From Vallitalea pronyensis (GTDB lineage Bacteria; Bacillota; Clostridia; Lachnospirales; Vallitaleaceae): a stretch of DNA of 64,000 nt. The translations under genes were made by a program, and so were the position numbers. The DNA lies in contig NZ_CP058649.1 in assembly GCF_018141445.1 (NCBI RefSeq), forward strand, positions 4,359,001-4,423,000, written 5' to 3'. This document shows positions 8,148 to 17,420 of the stretch, one piece after another. The notes under the pieces were generated by a model. The model did no database searches and was not told the DNA's origin. It saw nothing but the letters and a program-made list of their open reading frames with translations. The first letter of the stretch is position 1. Every line of letters begins with the position of its first letter.

Positions 8148-8609
8148 CTACAGGTTGCTTATTTTAAATTTCTTTTCAGCTTCACGGCGTTGATCTTTCT
8201 TAGCAATATCTTGACGTTTATCGTATTTCTTTTTACCTTTTGCTATACCTATTTCCATTTTCATACGACTGCCTTTTAAATATACTTTTAGAGGCACAAT
8301 GGTATAACCTTTTATGGTAACAGCACCATGAATTTTATTAATCTCATAACGATGCAATAACAACTTCCTGGTCCTTAAAGGGTCCTTATTAAATATATTC
8401 CCCTTTTCATAGGGACTCACATGCATATTGATGATAAAAAGTTCACCATTTTCATATTTAATGAAGCTTTCTTTAATACTGCATTTTCCCATTCTAAGAG
8501 ATTTTACTTCTGTACCTACGAGTGCAATGCCTGCTTCGTAAGTTTCTTCAATAAAATAGTCATGTCGTGCTTTTTTATTTTGTGCGATTAATTTATAATT
8601 ATTTGCCAT
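8148..8609 (-). CDS. smpB: SsrA-binding protein SmpB
   Basis: A 153-residue protein, the usual SmpB length. It has the SmpB core GIALVGTEVKSLRMGKCSIKE and the basic C-terminal tail (KGKKKYDKRQDIAKKDQRREAEKKFK) that enters the decoding centre. It binds tmRNA and delivers it to stalled ribosomes for trans-translation. The ATG at 8609 follows AAGGTGAT. The tmRNA gene lies 65 bases downstream on the same strand, as in many Firmicutes. Confidence 0.95.
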   Translation of the reverse strand: MANNYKLIAQNKKARHDYFIEETYEAGIALVGTEVKSLRMGKCSIKESFIKYENGELFIINMHVSPYEKGNIFNKDPLRTRKLLLHRYEINKIHGAVTIKGYTIVPLKVYLKGSRMKMEIGIAKGKKKYDKRQDIAKKDQRREAEKKFKISNL

Positions 8610-8913
8610 TAGTATCACCTTTATCACTTGCCGTGAAATATATTATAACATAAAACGTTATTAATGCAAGTGTAATTCACTACAAAAAATTCCAATCTTA
8701 GGCATTTACCATGAAGATGATTAGCATACATATGCAAATAAGATGCAAGCAAGAGCCATATCCCCTACTTACATCTTTCCCATATGTTGCTTCACAAAAC
8801 CATTTCTCTTTCATTCTACAATGCTTTATTCTAGTTAATTAACTTGACGCATTTTCACTTACCACTTCAAACGATTAATTTCAACGTTTGTCCAAAGTTA
8901 GGTTATCATTTTC
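8610..8913. other. intergenic gap with a possible terminator
   Basis: About 300 bases upstream of smpB. An imperfect hairpin lies at 8740-8777; otherwise I see only AT-rich sequence without a convincing gene. Confidence 0.5.
8740..8777 (-). terminator. possible hairpin terminator
   Basis: AAGATGCAAG pairs with CTTACATCTT (one wobble). The T run is weak. It may end the three-repeat protein gene. The sequence resembles the stronger hairpin at 10672-10715. Confidence 0.4.
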
Positions 8914-10425
8914 CTACTTCTTTTCTTGAATCAATGCAGCGATTCTACCATTACTAACGGTTACTTGGCCACCATCTATTACAATTGGTGTAACTTTTAC
9001 AAAATAGGTGCAACAGTTCGATTTGCATACTATCGTTTCACAAAAAGTAAAATCAAATGATTCTGTAACTTTTCCTGCAAGACCAGTTTCTCTCCTCCAT
9101 ACCCAAACACCCCTGGGTTCTGGCTGTCCATCGTCACAAACTCTAAACAGTTCATAGCGTAGTCGAGCAGCGATAAAATCTTCCTGTTCATCAAAACTCA
9201 CAAGGTTTGAAAACTCGATATTCACCTTGTTCTTACATAAGCCTGTAGTATCTATTGTAACCTGTGCTATTTGAAAGTCAATATCACTTGATGCATTAAA
9301 AGTAAAATCTCCATTTCCCTGACCACATGCTAAAAATTGCTTTTTAGACTTAAGACCTTTCTGTTCATCATCGATGATGTCCTGTTTTTTATCGCTATCT
9401 ACATTTGATTGGGCAAGTGCAACTATTCTTGAATCATAAATTATTGTATTTTCAGCAAATCCTATTGGTACATCAATGGGCGTTACCATGACAAAATAAT
9501 CACAGCAACCTAAGCATGTAGCACATTCACAAAAAATAAACCCAAAAGCTTTTGAAGCTATTATTGATTGATTCACAAAATCCACATCAAATCTCCAAAT
9601 GCCCTGTGATATTGGATCTCCGTTATCACATACTCTAAACAGCTCAAACTGCAATAGAACAGGGTCGCCAGGTGGACTGACTACTGAAAAAGTAACGATA
9701 CTAGAAAACTCAATCAGTACTTTAGGGTAGTATAATCTAGTAGTATCGATTGAAACATTTGCTATTCTTACAGGGGGTTCGTTTAAATTATTAAAAACAG
9801 CACTTCCTGTTTCCTGCCCACATTTCAATATTATTTCCTTGGGTTTATGTTTGTGCTTAATCCTGAAATCATCATATTCTTTCAGTTCATTCTTTGAAGC
9901 GTCACACATGGAACCTAATAAAGCCGCCATTCTTCCATCACTAGCTACCACTCTAGCATTTACAATTTCAAGGGGTGTAATGGTTACAAAATATTCACAG
10001 CATCGATGGCAATTCGTGCATTCACAAAAGATGAAATTGAAGGACTCCTTATTTTCATTGGTAAACTCAGAAAAAACTGAATTAACTTTTTCATAGACCC
10101 ATGTTCCTAGAGATATTGTGCTTCCATCTTCGCATCCTCTTAATAATTCATATTTTAACCTTACTGTTAAGGATTCATCAACATCTAATCTTTCAATACT
10201 GACAAGACTAGAAAACTTTACTAAAACCGTTGGTTTAATTAAGCAAGTTGTATCAACAGTAACATGAGCCAGTTGAAGTGGAGGATCATTAGATGATGTA
10301 AAGGTTATAGAGCCAGTCCCATCTCCACATTCAAGTAAAACATGTTGAGATGTTGCTTGCATAGGGGTGCATATGGCAAATTTATTATCTGAGTTACAAT
10401 CTTGACAATCTTTATTTGAAATCAC
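8914..10425 (-). CDS. three-repeat cysteine-rich protein (DUF4489-like)
   Basis: A 503-residue protein made of three copies of a unit of about 140 residues, starting near residues 30, 195 and 365. Each begins with a CG-Q/D-x-G motif and a beta-rich stretch including VTVDTT or VSIDTT and F-S-S/N-L/I-V. Each ends with a cluster of the type FCECTNCHRCCEYFV followed by T-P. The third cluster is altered (FCETIVCKSNCCTYF). The linkers are charged. There is no signal peptide. The pattern resembles the clostridial domain DUF4489, by memory only. The function is unknown. The start is a GTG at 10425 behind AGGAGG. Confidence 0.65.
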   Translation of the reverse strand: MISNKDCQDCNSDNKFAICTPMQATSQHVLLECGDGTGSITFTSSNDPPLQLAHVTVDTTCLIKPTVLVKFSSLVSIERLDVDESLTVRLKYELLRGCEDGSTISLGTWVYEKVNSVFSEFTNENKESFNFIFCECTNCHRCCEYFVTITPLEIVNARVVASDGRMAALLGSMCDASKNELKEYDDFRIKHKHKPKEIILKCGQETGSAVFNNLNEPPVRIANVSIDTTRLYYPKVLIEFSSIVTFSVVSPPGDPVLLQFELFRVCDNGDPISQGIWRFDVDFVNQSIIASKAFGFIFCECATCLGCCDYFVMVTPIDVPIGFAENTIIYDSRIVALAQSNVDSDKKQDIIDDEQKGLKSKKQFLACGQGNGDFTFNASSDIDFQIAQVTIDTTGLCKNKVNIEFSNLVSFDEQEDFIAARLRYELFRVCDDGQPEPRGVWVWRRETGLAGKVTESFDFTFCETIVCKSNCCTYFVKVTPIVIDGGQVTVSNGRIAALIQEKK

Positions 10426-10618
10426 TAATAGTTAACCTCCTTCGTTATTATTTATAGCCAATATATCATTGCGCATTACGCTACTATATTACATATTATG
10501 CTTGTATATTAATAATTGATAATAGAAGGAAGATTAAACCGTAAATGATTTTGATGAAATAAGTTTTCCAATCATGTATTAAACAATAGTTCTTAAAATA
10601 GAGTTTTTTGATAAAAAA

Positions 10619-10660
10619 ATAATGGAGGTGAGGAAAACTGAACCCCTGTCCGAAAATCCT
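10619..10660. repeat. third partial copy of the ssrA 3' end
   Basis: TAATGGAGGTGAGG followed by GAACCCCTGTCCGAA matches the tmRNA 3' end at 7727-7768, with several differences inside the T-arm. It keeps more of the RNA part than the copy at 6490 and lacks the terminator. Confidence 0.7.
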
Positions 10661-10671
10661 AATTAAACGTT

Positions 10672-10715
10672 AAAAAGTTGTAAGCAAGAGCTTGTGCTCC
10701 TACTTACAACTTTTT
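10672..10715 (-). terminator. hairpin terminator of the BsuPI gene
   Basis: AAAAAGTTGTAAG and CTTACAACTTTTT form a perfect 13-bp outer stem, with GAGC/GCTC inside. A and T runs flank it. It lies just downstream of the gene at 10760. Confidence 0.75.
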
Positions 10716-10759
10716 AAGACTATCTATTCATAAATAATTACCTTTGCTAATTAATGCAT

Positions 10760-11278
10760 TTACTCCGTTGAATGGTCCAATGGGCTCTGGTTACTGACTT
10801 TTATATCAATCTTCGTTGTCACCTTCGGCTCATGTTGCAATTCTTGTGCAACAGAGTAGAATTGGAACTCATATTCACCAACAGGAACTGGTAGTATTTT
10901 TGTGTCAATTTCATACACTTCTTGCTCACCAGGTTCTAAGGTTTTATCACTGATCACTGCTGCGAATGAAACAAGAGCAGACCATAAATAAGTCACTTTA
11001 CCATCTTGTAAAAGTTGGAAGTCATACATTTGAGAACTTGTATAATTTAATGTAAAAGGTTGTTCGGATACATTTTTTAATGCAATGGTTATTTCACCAT
11101 CATCATTTTTCGTTAATCTATATTCCAGAATTCCATCAAGTAATGCCTGTACCACTTCATTCGTATCGCCTTTTTGTTCTGGTTTTTGTTCATCTTTTGC
11201 CTGAAGCATATTATAACCGATACCACCGATGGTCAGTACAGCTATAAGTACGATAACTGTATATAATTTTTTCATCAT
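10760..11278 (-). CDS. BsuPI-domain protein, membrane-anchored or secreted
   Basis: A 172-residue protein with an N-terminal hydrophobic segment (YTVIVLIAVLTIGGIGY) that acts as signal or anchor. The rest matches the BsuPI domain, known from the Bacillus intracellular proteinase inhibitor: FTLNYTSSQMYDFQLLQDGK, then TYLWS and a LEPGEQEVYEID stretch. BsuPI domains have an immunoglobulin-like fold. A proteinase-inhibitor role is not proven for exported members. AAGGAGG precedes the ATG. Confidence 0.8.
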   Translation of the reverse strand: MMKKLYTVIVLIAVLTIGGIGYNMLQAKDEQKPEQKGDTNEVVQALLDGILEYRLTKNDDGEITIALKNVSEQPFTLNYTSSQMYDFQLLQDGKVTYLWSALVSFAAVISDKTLEPGEQEVYEIDTKILPVPVGEYEFQFYSVAQELQHEPKVTTKIDIKVSNQSPLDHSTE

Positions 11279-11476
11279 TATTCCTCCTTACTAAGATGTC
11301 TAATCATTTAACATGTGAGGTATGTGCTCATCTTTATCATTTAAATACCTATATTCATGATTCATATACAATTTCATTGTCTCATGCATGATGTATATGT
11401 TATGAATGATTACACTTCTTAGACGGAAGGAATCGATAAAAAGTTCCTTTTTAACATATTTCTATACATAAAATGA

Positions 11477-13639
11477 TTATTCATTAGCTTCTTGATCGTT
11501 TTGCAGTTCATCATCAGCAATCTCAAAATCAATGGTTCTTTCAATTATATTAACGCTGACAACTATAATTTTTAGAGGTTCACCCATGCGGTATATCTTA
11601 CTTGTCCTCTCACCGATAAAGATATGCTTACCTTCATCATAAATGTAATAATCATCACTAAGAGCCGTTACATGTACTAAACCTTCAATAGTATTTTCCA
11701 GTTCAACATAAAGTCCCCATGCTGTTACACCAGAGATGACACCATCGAATGTTTCACCAATGTGTTTTTCCATGTATTGTGCTTTTTTCAGTTTAATGGT
11801 CTCTCTTTCAGCTTCTTCTGCCGTTCGTTCTGTTGTGGATGTTTGCTTGGCTACTTGAGGTAAAATAGCAAGGTAATGCCTTACACGCTTCTCATCCAGC
11901 TTTCCATGAAGGTTTTCTTTGATGATACGATGAATCTGTAAATCTGGATAGCGCCTTATGGGTGATGTAAAATGTGTGTAGTATTTAGTAGCTAAACCAT
12001 AATGTCCATCGCTTGTTACCGTGTATCGTGCTTGCTTCATGGACCTGAGTGCCAAACGGCTGATAATAGCTTCCTCTGGTTTTCCTTCTATTTCAACGAG
12101 TAATTTCTGGATTTCCTTAGGGTGAATATCCGTAACATCCCCTTTTATATGATAACCAAAGTTGCGTATAAATGAGCCTAGAGATGTTAATTTATCAGGG
12201 TCTGGTTCTTCATGGGAACGGTATAAAAAGGGTAGTTCCTGCCAATAGAAATCTTCAGCAATGGTTTCATTGGCAAGTAACATAAATTCCTCAATAATCC
12301 GGGTTGCCACATTACGGTCATAGGATACCACATCTATTGGTTCTCCTCTATCGTTTAATAAAATCTTAGCTTCAACAAAATCAAAATCAATAGAACCTCT
12401 GCGTTTACGCTTGTGTCTTAAAACAGCAGCTAAATCACGCATATTTTCAAACATGGGTATAAAATCTTCATATACCTTTGTGATTTCTTGATCTTCCTCT
12501 TCTAGAATCTTCTTCACATTAGTATAGGTCATTCTTTGGTCCACATTAATTAATGTCTCTGCTATCTTGTGATTGGTCACATGACCATTTTCATCGATAT
12601 CCATAAAACAAGATAATGCAAGTCGATCTACCCCCATGTTTAAAGAACATATACCATTTGATAATGTATGTGGAAGCATAGGGATAACCCTATCCACCAA
12701 GTACACACTTGTACCTCTTGTTAATGCTTCATTATCCAGTGGGCTGCGCTCAGTTACATAGTGGGTAACATCTGCTATGTGTACACCTAAGGTATATGTG
12801 CCATCGTCTTGCTTTTCAATGGTGATGGCATCATCAAGGTCTTTGGCATCTTCCCCATCTATGGTTACCATCTGCATGTGTCTAATATCCATACGCCCCT
12901 GTTTTTCTTCTTCTTTCACTTGGGCAGACACATGTTCCACCTGCTGCATCACACCATCAGGAAATTGAGTGGGTAACTCGTAACTTCTTGCAATAGCCAA
13001 AATATCTGTTCCAGGATCATTAATATGGCCAATAATCTCTATGATTTCACCTTCTGGGTTCCGTCGCTCATTGCCCCAATCAATTATTTTGACCACGACT
13101 TTATGACCGTTTACAGCTCCTTTATTTTTACCCTTAGAAATAAAAATATCTTTTGTAAATTTCTTATGGTCAGCAATAACAAAGCCAAAATTTCTACTTT
13201 TTTCATAGGTTCCAATAACCTGTCCATCACTGCGTTTAATGATTTTAACGATTTCGCCTTCTTGTCGCTTTCCTTTTGATTCACGTCTAATGAGTTTAAT
13301 GGCTACAATGTCATTGTGAAAGGCACCATTAACATAGGGTGATGGTATAAATACATCATCCTCCTGTCCCTCAATATCCACAAAACCAAACCCTTTTGCA
13401 TGGGCAATGAAACGTCCAACAATCATGTTCATGGTCTCTGGACGGGCATATTTGCCACGCTTGGTTCGTATGACTCTACCTTCATCAATCAATTCTTGTA
13501 ATAACGCTTCAAGTAAATCCCTTTCTTCTCGCTTAACATGCAAAACCATTGCAATTTCTTTTATTTTCATCGGTTGATAATCTTTATGACTTATTAAATC
13601 AAATAATACTACTTTACGCTCTTCTCTTGTTTTTTCCAT
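11477..13639 (-). CDS. rnr: ribonuclease R
   Basis: A 720-residue 3'-to-5' exoribonuclease that degrades structured RNA and works with tmRNA/SmpB in disposing of faulty mRNAs. The order is the usual one: N-terminal winged helix (residues 1-65), two cold-shock domains (to about 230), the RNB catalytic domain with IDGEDAKDLDDAI carrying the metal-binding aspartates, and a C-terminal S1 domain (GETFDGVISGVTAWGLYVEL). GAAGGTGA precedes the ATG. It lies between secG and smpB, as in many Firmicutes, though two unrelated genes separate it from smpB here. Confidence 0.95.
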   Translation of the reverse strand: MEKTREERKVVLFDLISHKDYQPMKIKEIAMVLHVKREERDLLEALLQELIDEGRVIRTKRGKYARPETMNMIVGRFIAHAKGFGFVDIEGQEDDVFIPSPYVNGAFHNDIVAIKLIRRESKGKRQEGEIVKIIKRSDGQVIGTYEKSRNFGFVIADHKKFTKDIFISKGKNKGAVNGHKVVVKIIDWGNERRNPEGEIIEIIGHINDPGTDILAIARSYELPTQFPDGVMQQVEHVSAQVKEEEKQGRMDIRHMQMVTIDGEDAKDLDDAITIEKQDDGTYTLGVHIADVTHYVTERSPLDNEALTRGTSVYLVDRVIPMLPHTLSNGICSLNMGVDRLALSCFMDIDENGHVTNHKIAETLINVDQRMTYTNVKKILEEEDQEITKVYEDFIPMFENMRDLAAVLRHKRKRRGSIDFDFVEAKILLNDRGEPIDVVSYDRNVATRIIEEFMLLANETIAEDFYWQELPFLYRSHEEPDPDKLTSLGSFIRNFGYHIKGDVTDIHPKEIQKLLVEIEGKPEEAIISRLALRSMKQARYTVTSDGHYGLATKYYTHFTSPIRRYPDLQIHRIIKENLHGKLDEKRVRHYLAILPQVAKQTSTTERTAEEAERETIKLKKAQYMEKHIGETFDGVISGVTAWGLYVELENTIEGLVHVTALSDDYYIYDEGKHIFIGERTSKIYRMGEPLKIIVVSVNIIERTIDFEIADDELQNDQEANE

Positions 13640-13781
13640 CTATTCACCTTCTGTTTTTTATGTCAATCCTTTAAATATGATATAATACTGACATTCTTTT
13701 TCTTACTTAGTATGGTTAATTCCATATAAAATTATAAGGCGTAACAGGATACTTTTATAGTAGTCATGAACATAAATAAAA

Positions 13782-13811
13782 AAACACCCTGCGGATTTGC
13801 AAAGTGCTTTC
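13782..13811 (-). terminator. terminator after secG
   Basis: On the minus strand AAAGCACTTTGC pairs with GCAGGGTGTTTT (wobbles included) and ends in seven T. It separates secG from rnr. Confidence 0.7.
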
Positions 13812-13816
13812 ATTTA

Positions 13817-14068
13817 TTAACGGAATTTAAACAATAAACTTAATACAACAGATAATACGATAAATAATACCGCACCAACTTTTGTAAGGTTGTCTAATTT
13901 ACCTTCCATTGAACGGGCCTTATTCTTTCCCCAGTAGCTTTCACCTGCTCCACTAATGGCACCAGATAATCCTGCTGCTTTTCCTTTTTGTAAAAGGACC
14001 ACAGTAATTAATGCTGCACATATGATGAAATATATAACTCCCACGACTATGATTAGAGTATCCATCAT
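13817..14068 (-). CDS. secG: preprotein translocase subunit SecG
   Basis: An 83-residue protein with two membrane segments (IIVVGVIYFIICAALITVVLLQ and VGAVLFIVLSVVLSLLF) and the conserved loop between them (LQKGKAAGLSGAI, with GESYWGKNKAR). It is the small accessory subunit of the SecYEG channel. AGGAGGT precedes an ATGATG start; either ATG could be used. The position just upstream of rnr is classic for Firmicutes. Confidence 0.95.
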   Translation of the reverse strand: MMDTLIIVVGVIYFIICAALITVVLLQKGKAAGLSGAISGAGESYWGKNKARSMEGKLDNLTKVGAVLFIVLSVVLSLLFKFR

Positions 14069-14216
14069 TACACCTCCTATATAATATCACACTAGTAGTA
14101 TTTTAGCATAAAGCGTCAATGAATTCAACCACAATTTACTTGTCCATATGCTCCTAAAAGTTTTACTGACTAAAATGGGCGTTATATGCTTTAATTAGCA
14201 ATACAATGCCCCTTGA

Positions 14217-14945
14217 TTAACTATCTAGATTCTTAACCATACGAACAACAGCTTGATCGGTTTCAAAGTATGAAAACTCATCCACACAGGTCTGGCCCAT
14301 ATTCACCATATCGTTTCGATAACGCATCTTACTCCTGATTTCTTTCTTCGCTGATAGGTGGATATAATTAACTTGACATATGGCTTTGATTTGCATAAAA
14401 TTTTCTGGTGTAACACCACCACCTGGCATAATATCGATTCTACCCTTGCTTTTTTTGACCAAGGCTTTTATTAATTCTCGCCCTTCATAAGCTGTACTTT
14501 TTTGTCCAGAAGTAAGGATACAATCCATTTCAAGCTGAATAACATCTTCCATAGCAGCCATGGGGTCTTGAAGCATATCAAAAGCACGATGGAATGTCAT
14601 ATACATGGGTTTTGCTAGTTCTGTGAGTACTTGCATCCGCTCTATATCAATGGTTCCATCTGTCTTCAATAGACCCATGACCACGCCATGGACATGTTCA
14701 TCATGTAGCATTCGGATGTATTCCTTCATATCTTCGTGTTCATAATCCGAATAATAAAAATCCCCATGCCTTGGTCGAACTAAGATATTCAGTGGTAAAT
14801 TGACATGCTTTTTAATACCTCGAATTAAAGCAATGGGTGGTGTCGTACCACCAATAACAAGATTACTGCACACTTCTAGTCGGTCTGCGCCACCTTCATA
14901 GGCTCTTATAGCAGATTGAACACTATCCACACATACTTCTATCAT
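14217..14945 (-). CDS. cutC: CutC-family protein
   Basis: A TIM-barrel protein of about 242 residues. It shows the CutC pattern: IEVCVDSVQSAIRAYEGGAD at the start, NILVRPRHGDFYYSD, MTFHRAFDM, then ILTSGQKSTAYEG and IMPGGGVTPENF. The family was named for copper homeostasis in E. coli, but its enzymatic role is poorly defined. The ATG at 14945 gives the usual N-terminus; a GTG three bases further upstream has better spacing to AAGGA. It stands downstream of the PHP protein gene. Confidence 0.9.
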   Translation of the reverse strand: MIEVCVDSVQSAIRAYEGGADRLEVCSNLVIGGTTPPIALIRGIKKHVNLPLNILVRPRHGDFYYSDYEHEDMKEYIRMLHDEHVHGVVMGLLKTDGTIDIERMQVLTELAKPMYMTFHRAFDMLQDPMAAMEDVIQLEMDCILTSGQKSTAYEGRELIKALVKKSKGRIDIMPGGGVTPENFMQIKAICQVNYIHLSAKKEIRSKMRYRNDMVNMGQTCVDEFSYFETDQAVVRMVKNLDS

Positions 14946-15002
14946 CACTATCACTGTCCTTCCAAAATAGCATATTCATCCAAAGTAAAGTGTTTCCATG
15001 TC

Positions 15003-15686
15003 TTATAGGTGTTTTCCCCTATACACAGTATAGTCATTATGTCGTAATACCCTTAGCAGCTGTTTATTGTTGTGGATCCGCTGGGGTGTTATAATACCAC
15101 CACTGTCCTCATCGCCAATTTGATGAAAGTCTGAACCACCTATCATTAACAGGTTATGTGCCATGGCTAATGCTTCTGCATCTTTATTATTAGAGTTGTG
15201 CCTTGGGTTACCATTATGAACTTCAATACCGTCTAACAGTGAAACATTCTCCACGTAACAATAATCGCGAAAAGGATGAGCCTGATAGATCAGCAAGTTA
15301 TGCTCCCGACAAAAAGTACCAATGCCTTCTCGGCCTAATGCCAAAATATGTGGTGTGTTTTTTAATAATTCTACGGACATACCGTAGATTAAAAAATCAT
15401 TATCTCTTTCGTTATGCTCCATAAAAGCAATTTCTACACCAAGCAACACATCCATATCATATTTCTTTGCTTCTTCAACAGCACCATAATAACCTGTAAG
15501 AAAATCATCCACTTTTTCTTCCCAAGTAGCTCCCTTACTATTTCTAAAAAATATCTTTCGTAAATGATCCGTAATAACAACACCTTGATAGCCATGTTCA
15601 TGGTATATCTTAATCATATCTGCTGCTGATACCATACCACAAGGGCTCGTTTCTTGGGTGTGAATATGTAAGTCATATTTATACAT
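15003..15686 (-). CDS. PHP-domain metal-dependent phosphoesterase
   Basis: A 227-residue PHP protein. The metal-binding motifs are visible in order: DLHIHTQETSPCG near residue 5, VVITDHL near 38, HPFRDY near 143 and GGSDFHQ near 192. PHP domains hydrolyse phosphate esters such as nucleotides or histidinol phosphate; this short form has no further domain, so the substrate is open. The ATG at 15686 follows AGGAGG with six bases between. It lies between eno and cutC, and a long hairpin and repeat separate it from eno. Confidence 0.8.
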   Translation of the reverse strand: MYKYDLHIHTQETSPCGMVSAADMIKIYHEHGYQGVVITDHLRKIFFRNSKGATWEEKVDDFLTGYYGAVEEAKKYDMDVLLGVEIAFMEHNERDNDFLIYGMSVELLKNTPHILALGREGIGTFCREHNLLIYQAHPFRDYCYVENVSLLDGIEVHNGNPRHNSNNKDAEALAMAHNLLMIGGSDFHQIGDEDSGGIITPQRIHNNKQLLRVLRHNDYTVYRGKHL

Positions 15687-15707
15687 GATAATCCTCCTAA
15701 AACAAAG

Positions 15708-15774
15708 GGGCTGTCTCATAAAAGCAAAATAACGTCAATATCTAGGCAACAAAATTGCTTTTATGAGACAGCCC
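15708..15774. repeat. long perfect hairpin, GGGCTGTCTC family
   Basis: GGGCTGTCTCATAAAAGCAA at 15708-15727 is exactly complementary to 15755-15774, a 20-bp stem with a 27-base loop. A related hairpin is at 37702-37746, and both continue into CATCTT. Neither has a strong T run. It could be a terminator or the paired ends of a miniature element. Confidence 0.6.
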
Positions 15775-15871
15775 ATCTTGTGTAGCAACTTGTTTGTTAA
15801 GAAGTATCCTTGACGCATATGAGAACGCCTTCTATTTCATATGCTGTCTTTAGAGAATGTTGTTATAAGAA
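15774..15871 (-). repeat. dispersed hairpin repeat, second family, copy 1
   Basis: About 98 bases that match 39430-39530 at most positions, both copies being between minus-strand genes. The core is a hairpin GCATATGAAA...CATATGC, followed on the minus strand by GTCAAGGA-N-ACTT and an AACAA-N-TTGC segment. It contains no reading frame. Confidence 0.6.
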
Positions 15872-15877
15872 AATTTA

Positions 15878-15910
15878 AGGGCTAACTCACCAATAGTGAT
15901 GAGCAGCCCT
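15878..15910 (-). terminator. terminator after eno
   Basis: AGGGCT and AGCCCT bracket an imperfect stem (CTCA-CAC with GTGAG), followed by TTAAATTTTCTT on the minus strand. It directly follows the eno stop codon. Confidence 0.55.
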
Positions 15911-15918
15911 CTAAGGTC

Positions 15919-17238
15919 TTACTTTTCATCTAAGTTGAACCAAGCATCAAGCCCAAGATACTCAGCAGATTCTTCTAACTCTTCTTCAATTCTTATTAAC
16001 TGATTGTATTTGGCAACACGATCAGAACGACAAGGTGCTCCAGTCTTAATCTGACCTGCATTAACAGCAACTACAATGTCTGCTATGGTATTATCTTCTG
16101 TCTCCCCAGAACGGTGAGAAATAACCGCTGTATATCCTGCACGATTTGCCATCTGTATCGCATTAAAAGTCTCCGTTAATGTACCTATTTGATTAACTTT
16201 AACTAAGATAGAGTTTGCTACGCCTAAGTCGATTCCTTTAGATAATCTTTCTGTATTGGTCACAAATAAATCATCACCTACTAGCTGCATCCTCTGACCT
16301 AATCTTTCTGTTAAGAGCTCCCAACCTTCCCAGTCATCTTCGTTCAAACCATCTTCTAATGATATAATGGGGAACTTATTAAGAAGGTTTTCATAGTAGT
16401 CAACCATCTCTTCTGATGTTCGAACAACTTCTTCGCCCTTCATCTTACTTTCACCAGGGAAGTGGTAATTTCCTGTTTCTTCATTATATAACTCAGAAGC
16501 CGCAGCATCGATTGCGATACGAATATCTTCACCAGGACGGTAACCTGCTCTTTCAACAGCATCCATAATTACTTGAATGGCTTCTTCAGAAGAAGCTAAA
16601 TCTGGTGCAAATCCACCTTCATCACCGATACCCGTTGAGAGTTCTTTTTCATGAAGAACTTTCTTAAGGTTATGATATACTTCTGCACACATTCTAAGGG
16701 CTTCACTGAAACAAGATGCACCAACAGGCATAATCATAAATTCTTGAATATCAACTGTATTATCTGCATGCTCACCACCATTTAAAATGTTCATCATTGG
16801 TACGGGCATCACTTTTGCATTGACACCACCTAAATATTGGTATAGAGACATACCAACTGCTTCTGCTGCTGCTTTCGCAACTGCCATGGATACACCCAGA
16901 ATAGCATTAGCACCTAGTTTAGACTTATTAGGTGTACCATCTAGTTCAATCATTTTTTGGTCAATTTTTACTTGGTCAAGGGCATTCATACCAATGATTT
17001 CTTCAGCAATAATGTTATTCACATTATCCACTGCATTAGCAACACCTTTTCCTAAATAACGCTCACCACCATCACGAAGCTCAACAGCTTCAAAAGCACC
17101 TGTGGATGCTCCAGATGGTACAGCGGCACGCCCCATAAATCCATCTTCAGTAACTACTTCTACCTCAACTGTAGGGTTTGCTCTTGAGTCAAGTATCTCT
17201 CTTGCGTATACATCGATGATCTCTACATAACTTTTCAT
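15919..17238 (-). CDS. eno: enolase
   Basis: A 439-residue protein, close to the usual 430, that converts 2-phosphoglycerate to phosphoenolpyruvate in glycolysis. Clear motifs include ARE-ILDSRANPTVEVE at the N-terminus, the loop PSGASTGAFEA, GDEGGFAP, the metal ligands in SLEDGLNEDDWEGW and GDDLFVTN, the catalytic lysine in VKVNQIGTLTE, and SHRSGETEDN. It closes the glycolytic set and has its own terminator. An AAAGGGG site lies 11 bases before the ATG. Confidence 0.97.
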   Translation of the reverse strand: MKSYVEIIDVYAREILDSRANPTVEVEVVTEDGFMGRAAVPSGASTGAFEAVELRDGGERYLGKGVANAVDNVNNIIAEEIIGMNALDQVKIDQKMIELDGTPNKSKLGANAILGVSMAVAKAAAEAVGMSLYQYLGGVNAKVMPVPMMNILNGGEHADNTVDIQEFMIMPVGASCFSEALRMCAEVYHNLKKVLHEKELSTGIGDEGGFAPDLASSEEAIQVIMDAVERAGYRPGEDIRIAIDAAASELYNEETGNYHFPGESKMKGEEVVRTSEEMVDYYENLLNKFPIISLEDGLNEDDWEGWELLTERLGQRMQLVGDDLFVTNTERLSKGIDLGVANSILVKVNQIGTLTETFNAIQMANRAGYTAVISHRSGETEDNTIADIVVAVNAGQIKTGAPCRSDRVAKYNQLIRIEEELEESAEYLGLDAWFNLDEK

Positions 17239-17420
17239 TTGCTTGTTGCCCCTTTCATATTTATTAAGAAAAACATATCATGCAAATATAGTTTGTATAT
17301 CTTTATTAGTATGGCTATTGGTGTTTATTTTAAACATCTATTCCATTAAATTCATACCAACATGATGCAACACCAATCAACCTTGACTACATGGATTTGG
17401 TCGTATTTTTTGCAGATTGT

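Larger units (their letters stand above)
10426..10759. other. intergenic gap with ssrA fragment and terminator
   Basis: About 330 bases holding the ssrA-like fragment at 10619-10660 and the terminator at 10672-10715. The remainder is AT-rich with no gene. Confidence 0.55.

Noticed and set aside
12777..13279. Plus-strand frames opposite rnr
   Set aside because: They lie entirely inside a clear RNase R gene and have no ribosome-binding site or family likeness.
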